In this document: in pieces, positions 40,135-44,090 of the stretch
Position numbering within the stretch: the first letter of the stretch is position 1
Layout of the letters: the number at the start of each line of letters is the position of its first letter
The notes under the pieces: generated by a model
What the model saw: the letters and a program-made list of their open reading frames with translations, nothing else
Told to the model about the DNA's origin: nothing
Database searches by the model: none
Made by a program: the position numbers and the translations under genes
Assembly: GCA_012798455.1 (NCBI GenBank)
Contig: JAAZNC010000095.1
Coordinates: 1-44,090 of the forward strand
Source of the DNA: Chloroflexota bacterium
GTDB lineage: Bacteria; Chloroflexota; Anaerolineae; Anaerolineales; Anaerolineaceae
Direction of reading: 5' to 3'
DNA: 44,090 bases

Positions 40135-40821
40135 TTACAACAAGCGCGGACGCCCGTATTCCAGTTTCTCTTTGATATGACTATTGTCATTGAATAGACG
40201 GATGACCGGATTTCCCTTATAGAAATCCACAACTGTTAGTGATGTGTTGTCGACCCAAAATGGCACGTAGCGTGAAAAATCACCACCAACGTGATAATAG
40301 AGAAAACTTTTTATAAAACCGCCATGCGATACTGCCACCACCTGTTGCCCGGCGTGCTTTTGGATGACCGTGTTGGTAAAAGATTGGATGCGTTTCTTGA
40401 ATTTGTCTATTGGTTCTGCCCCGGGAATTTCAGGGCGAATGGGATTCTCTGAATATTCAGATTCAATCCAGATGGCGATCTGCTGGTAAAGTGCGGGATT
40501 TGTATTCTTGATCTGAGAGATTTTGATGTCTGAGAGTTCCCCAAAACCGTATTCGAGCAGGTCATCATTGGGCAGCACTGGTAAATCGAAGATCTTACCC
40601 AAATAAGCAGCAGTTTGCATGGTACGCTGCAGAGGGCTGGAGTAGATAACATCCACAGCATACTGTTCCTTGACGCGCTCAGCTGTCTTCTGGGCTTGCT
40701 GGTGCCCTATCTCGTTGATGGGAATGTCATTCCAACTCGAAATGACTTTTTGTGTATTATGCAGGGTTTGTCCGTGCCGGATGAGCAGCAGGCGAGTAAA
40801 GAGTTTTTTGTTTTCATCCAT
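40135..40821 (-). CDS. Histidine phosphatase family protein (phosphoglycerate-mutase-like)
   Basis: The 228-residue protein has the histidine phosphatase core: LLIRHGQTLHN with the phosphorylated His, YSSPLQRTMQTAAYL, and VVAVSHGGFIKSFL with the second His. The family includes cobalamin-pathway phosphatases, phosphoglycerate mutases and broad phosphatases, and I cannot choose among them. It lies 27 bases downstream of the helicase-loader gene, so it is probably co-transcribed with the replication genes, although no functional link is obvious. Confidence 0.9.
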   Translation of the reverse strand: MDENKKLFTRLLLIRHGQTLHNTQKVISSWNDIPINEIGHQQAQKTAERVKEQYAVDVIYSSPLQRTMQTAAYLGKIFDLPVLPNDDLLEYGFGELSDIKISQIKNTNPALYQQIAIWIESEYSENPIRPEIPGAEPIDKFKKRIQSFTNTVIQKHAGQQVVAVSHGGFIKSFLYYHVGGDFSRYVPFWVDNTSLTVVDFYKGNPVIRLFNDNSHIKEKLEYGRPRLL

Positions 40822-40848
40822 GAAAAGTCAATCCTTGATACTGTTAAA

Positions 40849-42222
40849 TTATGGTAATGATTCGTAAGGGCGCACTGCGATGGAGTAGATGGCGCAGACT
40901 CGTGAGTCAAGCATGCGCGTGCGGATGCGCGGATCTATATCTTCAAGCTTCAGCGATGAAGTAATTACGGTGGGTGCCCTGGTTTCATAACGAAAATTTA
41001 AAATTTGAAATAACTTCTCTTTTGCCCAGGGAGTGGTGTTCTGCGTTCCTAGGTCATCCAGGATCAATAATCGGGCGTTCCGCACCTGGTTGAAGATATG
41101 ATCATAGGAGATGGGTGAGGAAGGGTTAAAAGTCGCTCGCAAATGATCAAGCAGGTCGGGGACGACGGTGAAAATTGGGTCATCTCCGGCAGCCTGACGG
41201 AATTTTGCAATGGCAGCTGCCAGATGGGTTTTCCCGGTTCCGTAGGTGCCCAAGAATACCAGCCAACCTTCGGGATTTTCTGCAAATTGCTGGGCAGCAT
41301 GAAAAGCCTGATCAAGGCTTTTTTGTTCGGCTGCCGGTAAATTCTCCTTTTTGCGGGCGGAAAAATTACGGAAAGTGCGATGATCGCTTAGATAAGCCAG
41401 TGTGGAAATAGGCGAATCTTTATGCTCGATGAACGGGTCGCGGTAATCGGGGGCGGTGATAGTAATATTGACGACCAGATCGCGATCGTTCAAGCGAGAG
41501 CTTACCCGCTCATCGATCTCAGATACTTCCAGGTTGGATGTGATCACAGTAGGTAATTTGTTCACGTAGCGGTGGTTGATGATCTGGAATAGTTTTTCCT
41601 GTGCCCAGGGAGTGCTGTTTTGGGTGCCCAGATCATCCAGCACCAGGAAGGGAACATCCCGGATCTCAGAAAAACGTTCCTCAAAGGATGTATCCTGCCC
41701 ACTGAAGGTATAACGCAACCAATCTAAAAGGTCAGGTACGGTTAAGAACAGAGTGCGAGTGCCATTCTGAATGATTTCATTGGCAATGGCGGCTGCTAAA
41801 TGGGTTTTCCCACAGCCGAACTTACCGGTCAGGAACAACCAACCATTGGGATGGGAAGCGTAGTTTTTGGCGTTCTGGTAAGCCATTTCCATGCTTTTAT
41901 TGCTATCTTTGACACTGCCACGTCCCTGTAGATTGAATGTGTCGAATGTCATGGCACGAAACGATTCGATGTTGCTAAAATCATACAGATGTTCTTTTTG
42001 CGCTTTGTCAACCTTTTCTCGCCGGCATTCGCATATTTCCATTTTCCCGAAATCAGGGTGATTGATGGGCAGGTCACGGCGGATAAAGCCAATGCCGTGA
42101 CAAATGGGGCAATTGGGATCGCCGGGGAGTATCGATCTTGCTTCAGTTACGGATGAATTTGCCATATTTGCCTTGGGTGTATTGCTTGTAATCCGCTTCA
42201 GCGTTTCTTTGATCTCTTCCAT
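40849..42222 (-). CDS. DnaI/DnaC-like helicase loader with two ATPase modules in one chain
   Basis: The 457-residue protein contains a DnaI-type zinc site (CPICHG at 38-43 and CECRR from 64) and two full DnaC/DnaI AAA+ modules. The first, about 85-265, has Walker A GKFGCGKT (133-140) and Walker B LVLDDLGTQNSTPWAQEKLF. The second, about 280-457, has GTYGTGKT (325-332) and LLILDDLGTQNTTPWAKEKLF. Ordinary loaders are around 250-310 residues with one module. Neighbouring DnaB helicase and DnaD-like genes confirm a helicase-loading role. The start overlaps the DnaD-like gene by 80 bases; ATG 42165 would reduce this to 23 and is a good alternative. Confidence 0.9.
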   Translation of the reverse strand: MEEIKETLKRITSNTPKANMANSSVTEARSILPGDPNCPICHGIGFIRRDLPINHPDFGKMEICECRREKVDKAQKEHLYDFSNIESFRAMTFDTFNLQGRGSVKDSNKSMEMAYQNAKNYASHPNGWLFLTGKFGCGKTHLAAAIANEIIQNGTRTLFLTVPDLLDWLRYTFSGQDTSFEERFSEIRDVPFLVLDDLGTQNSTPWAQEKLFQIINHRYVNKLPTVITSNLEVSEIDERVSSRLNDRDLVVNITITAPDYRDPFIEHKDSPISTLAYLSDHRTFRNFSARKKENLPAAEQKSLDQAFHAAQQFAENPEGWLVFLGTYGTGKTHLAAAIAKFRQAAGDDPIFTVVPDLLDHLRATFNPSSPISYDHIFNQVRNARLLILDDLGTQNTTPWAKEKLFQILNFRYETRAPTVITSSLKLEDIDPRIRTRMLDSRVCAIYSIAVRPYESLP

Positions 42223-42850
42223 TGCGACCTTCTTCTTTCCAACTCTTTAAAATAGCCTGTATATAGCGCCAGCGCCTTACATTGTTCACGACCGCGATTT
42301 GAATGGCTTCTTCAAGCCACTCAAACGGGTATTCCTTTTCTGCTTCTTTCAATTCATCTGCCATGAGGGGGGTGATGGGAGCGATGTTTTCTTCGTAAAG
42401 CCGATATAGATTTGGTCCTGCGCTGTGGTCACCGGATGCATGAGCGGTGCTTTCTTTTTGCTCTGCGAGCAGTTGCGCAGCCTGACTGCCGCGCGCGGTT
42501 CGTAGATAAAAAGGACCTCCCCTGCGGATGGCATCCATATTGTTGCCGGTGATGAACTCACTGGCAAGATTGGCTTCGATGCCTTTGAGCAGATTTTCTC
42601 TTGCTGCGGCGGTCGTATCGCCCAGGGTATCGGTAAATTCGGGATATGTGAAAAAATCGGCTAACCTGAGTGCATTGGCGTCGTCGCCGCTTTGTTGTAC
42701 CAACCAGATGGCGAATAATAGCACTTTTAATTGCAATAGGTCAGTGATCTCTGCTACACTTTCCGTGAGAAAGGCGAGATTGAAATGCACTTCATTGAGG
42801 TCCATCCTTTTTTCACGCATTCTTGGGGAAAGACCTCTTCTTGTGTTCAT
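42143..42850 (-). CDS. DnaD-like replication initiation protein
   Basis: The 235-residue protein ends with a DnaD/DnaB2-type domain: NLYRLYEENIAPITPLMADE, then FEWLEEAIQIAVVNNVRRWR and YIQAILKSWKEEG. This follows the NxYxxYExxxxxlTP...YIxxILxxW pattern of primosomal DnaD proteins. The N-terminal half is probably a winged helix. In Firmicutes such proteins help load the replicative helicase with DnaI. ATG 42850 overlaps the end of dnaB by 38 bases and has AGGT ahead; ATG 42805 (MDLNEVHF) is an alternative. Its position between dnaB and the loader gene supports the same role here. Confidence 0.88.
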   Translation of the reverse strand: MNTRRGLSPRMREKRMDLNEVHFNLAFLTESVAEITDLLQLKVLLFAIWLVQQSGDDANALRLADFFTYPEFTDTLGDTTAAARENLLKGIEANLASEFITGNNMDAIRRGGPFYLRTARGSQAAQLLAEQKESTAHASGDHSAGPNLYRLYEENIAPITPLMADELKEAEKEYPFEWLEEAIQIAVVNNVRRWRYIQAILKSWKEEGRNGRDQRNAEADYKQYTQGKYGKFIRN

Positions 42851-44090
42851 TATCTACCTGCGCGGCGTTTTCAAAACGAGCAATTTCATTCAGGAACACG
42901 ATGTTAATACCGGAATGGGTAGGTCCATTACGGTGTTTTGCAACGATGATCTCTGCGGAATTCTGTTTACTGATATCCTTTTCTGTGATATCGGGACGGT
43001 GAATGAACATGACGATATCTGCATCCTGCTCGAGGCTGCCCGATTCGCGCAGATCGGAAAGCATGGGACGTTTATCGGTGCGTTGTTCGACCGCGCGTGA
43101 AAGCTGTGCAGCAGCCAGCACCGGGACGTTCAATTCCCTTGCCAGGATCTTTAGATTACGCGAAATGTATGAGACTTCCTGCACACGATTATCATTGCGC
43201 GAATCCCCTGACATGAGTTGCAGGTAATCCACGATGATGAGGTCCAGGTGATATTCCAGATGCAAGCGACGGCATTTGGTGCGCATCTGCACCGGGGTTA
43301 ACGCTGGCGTATCATCCAGGAAGATTTTTGTTTCTCCCAGTACTTCGATGGCGTGTGTGAAAAGTGGCCATTCTTCATCTTCCAGGTCACCCAGACGCAG
43401 GCGTTGTGCATTAATACGCGTTTCCTGTGAAATCAGACGCTGTACGAGCTGTTCGTTGGACATTTCAAGCGAGAAGAATGCCACATGTTTATGGTGTTTT
43501 TGAGCGGCATTCTTGGCAATGGTCAGCAAGAACCCGGTTTTACCGGTGGCAGGGCGCCCGGCAATGATCAAGAAGTCAGATTTTTGCATTCCTCCCAGCA
43601 CTTTATCCAGGTCGATCAGCCCGGTCGGTACTCCCATGAACTCATCACCGCGTTCAGCGAGTTCGGTGATGTGATCATAATATTCACTCAGGACGGTATT
43701 AATGGGCTGAAGATCACGGCGGATACGTCTTTCACTTAGATTGAACACTTCTCGCTCTGCTTCGTCGAGAACGGAATTAATGCTCTTCTCTTGATCGTAT
43801 GCTAGTTTTGCCATTTCATTGGCAGACCCCAGCAATCTGCGCCGGATGGAGGTCTCTTCCACGATATGGGCATAAGCCTGGGCATTCAACGAACTGGGAG
43901 TCTGATTAACCAGAGAAACAAGATAAGCCTGCCCCCCCACTTCATTAAGTTGATTGCGTTTCTCCAATTCTTCACTGACGGTCAGCAGATCGATGGGGAT
44001 GCGCTCTTCGTAGAGATGAACGAAAACTTCCCATATCCAGCGGTTGCGGATAATATAAAAATTATCCGCTTCGAGCACCTGGGCTACGTC
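42813..44090 (-). CDS. dnaB: Replicative DNA helicase DnaB, 5' end outside the window
   Basis: The frame is open to the right edge, so the N-terminus is missing; 425 residues are visible. Present are part of the N-terminal domain (EERIPIDLLTVSEEL, NQLNEVGGQAYLVSLVN), the linker, and the RecA-like motor with Walker A AGRPATGKTG, VAFFSLEMSNEQLVQRL, Walker B LDLIIVDYLQLMSG, and the C-terminal SDLRESGSLEQDADIVMFIHR. It unwinds DNA at the replication fork. It heads a tightly overlapping group with the DnaD-like and loader genes. Confidence 0.97.
   Translation of the reverse strand, partial: DVAQVLEADNFYIIRNRWIWEVFVHLYEERIPIDLLTVSEELEKRNQLNEVGGQAYLVSLVNQTPSSLNAQAYAHIVEETSIRRRLLGSANEMAKLAYDQEKSINSVLDEAEREVFNLSERRIRRDLQPINTVLSEYYDHITELAERGDEFMGVPTGLIDLDKVLGGMQKSDFLIIAGRPATGKTGFLLTIAKNAAQKHHKHVAFFSLEMSNEQLVQRLISQETRINAQRLRLGDLEDEEWPLFTHAIEVLGETKIFLDDTPALTPVQMRTKCRRLHLEYHLDLIIVDYLQLMSGDSRNDNRVQEVSYISRNLKILARELNVPVLAAAQLSRAVEQRTDKRPMLSDLRESGSLEQDADIVMFIHRPDITEKDISKQNSAEIIVAKHRNGPTHSGINIVFLNEIARFENAAQVDNEHKKRSFPKNA

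Overview
The window looks like a piece of a Chloroflexota chromosome, most likely class Anaerolineae. I infer this from the mix of gene families, the AT-leaning sequence, and the combination of a YukD-type ubiquitin-like/E1/E2/JAB cluster with DnaD- and DnaI-type replication genes. No rRNA or marker phylogeny is available here, so the placement is moderate to low confidence. There are no insertion sequences, phage genes or CRISPR arrays; the region reads as ordinary chromosome with several accessory operons.

Layout. (1) 20-2872: the shell and accessory part of a bacterial microcompartment operon (BMC-H, EutJ-like chaperone, BMC-T, a small EutQ-N-terminus-like protein, two BMC-P vertex proteins); its enzymes must lie upstream of the window. 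(2) 2966-3407: an orphan YgiT-type zinc-finger protein and tRNA-Lys(TTT). (3) 3714-11090: a DeoR-controlled amino-sugar operon behind a near-consensus promoter: ceramidase-like hydrolase, DeoR regulator, mannose-family PTS (fused IIC-IID, IIB, IIA), two tandem SIS proteins and NagA. (4) 11103-17784: small genes, a MacAB-type efflux operon, and a divergent NarL-family two-component system. (5) 17834-18643: a BtpA/SgcQ-family gene with a near-perfect promoter and a long leader.

(6) 18941-25376, the centrepiece: a seven-gene minus-strand operon encoding a ubiquitin-like conjugation pathway. In transcription order it has an E1-like enzyme with a GntR DNA-binding domain fused to its N-terminus, a four-helix membrane protein ending in a RING-like zinc domain, a Ubl-E2 fusion, a free YukD-type Ubl, a JAMM/JAB isopeptidase, a membrane FHA-like protein and a VWA lipoprotein. 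A consensus promoter and a FadR/GntR-type palindrome lie just ahead of the E1 gene, suggesting that the activating enzyme also represses its own operon. Catalytic residues are visible in E1, E2 and JAB. Similar Ubl/E1/E2/RING/JAB neighbourhoods have been described by comparative genomics in sporadic bacteria and archaea. The GntR-E1 fusion with its matching operator, and the Ubl-E2 fusion with a potentially cleavable Gly-Ser junction, are the parts most worth attention.

(7) 25530-33769: a lipoprotein, a BchI/BchD-like AAA+/VWA pair without a chelatase large subunit, a solute-binding lipoprotein with a small membrane partner, a bactofilin-like membrane protein, a phosphodiesterase-family protein and a phosphoribosyltransferase. 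(8) 33771-37221: a surface-polysaccharide operon (WecC, WecB, glycosyltransferase). (9) 37351-44090: DNA polymerase I, then a convergent replication operon (DnaB helicase, DnaD-like protein, an unusual loader with two DnaI/DnaC ATPase modules in one chain, and a histidine phosphatase). DnaB runs off the right edge.
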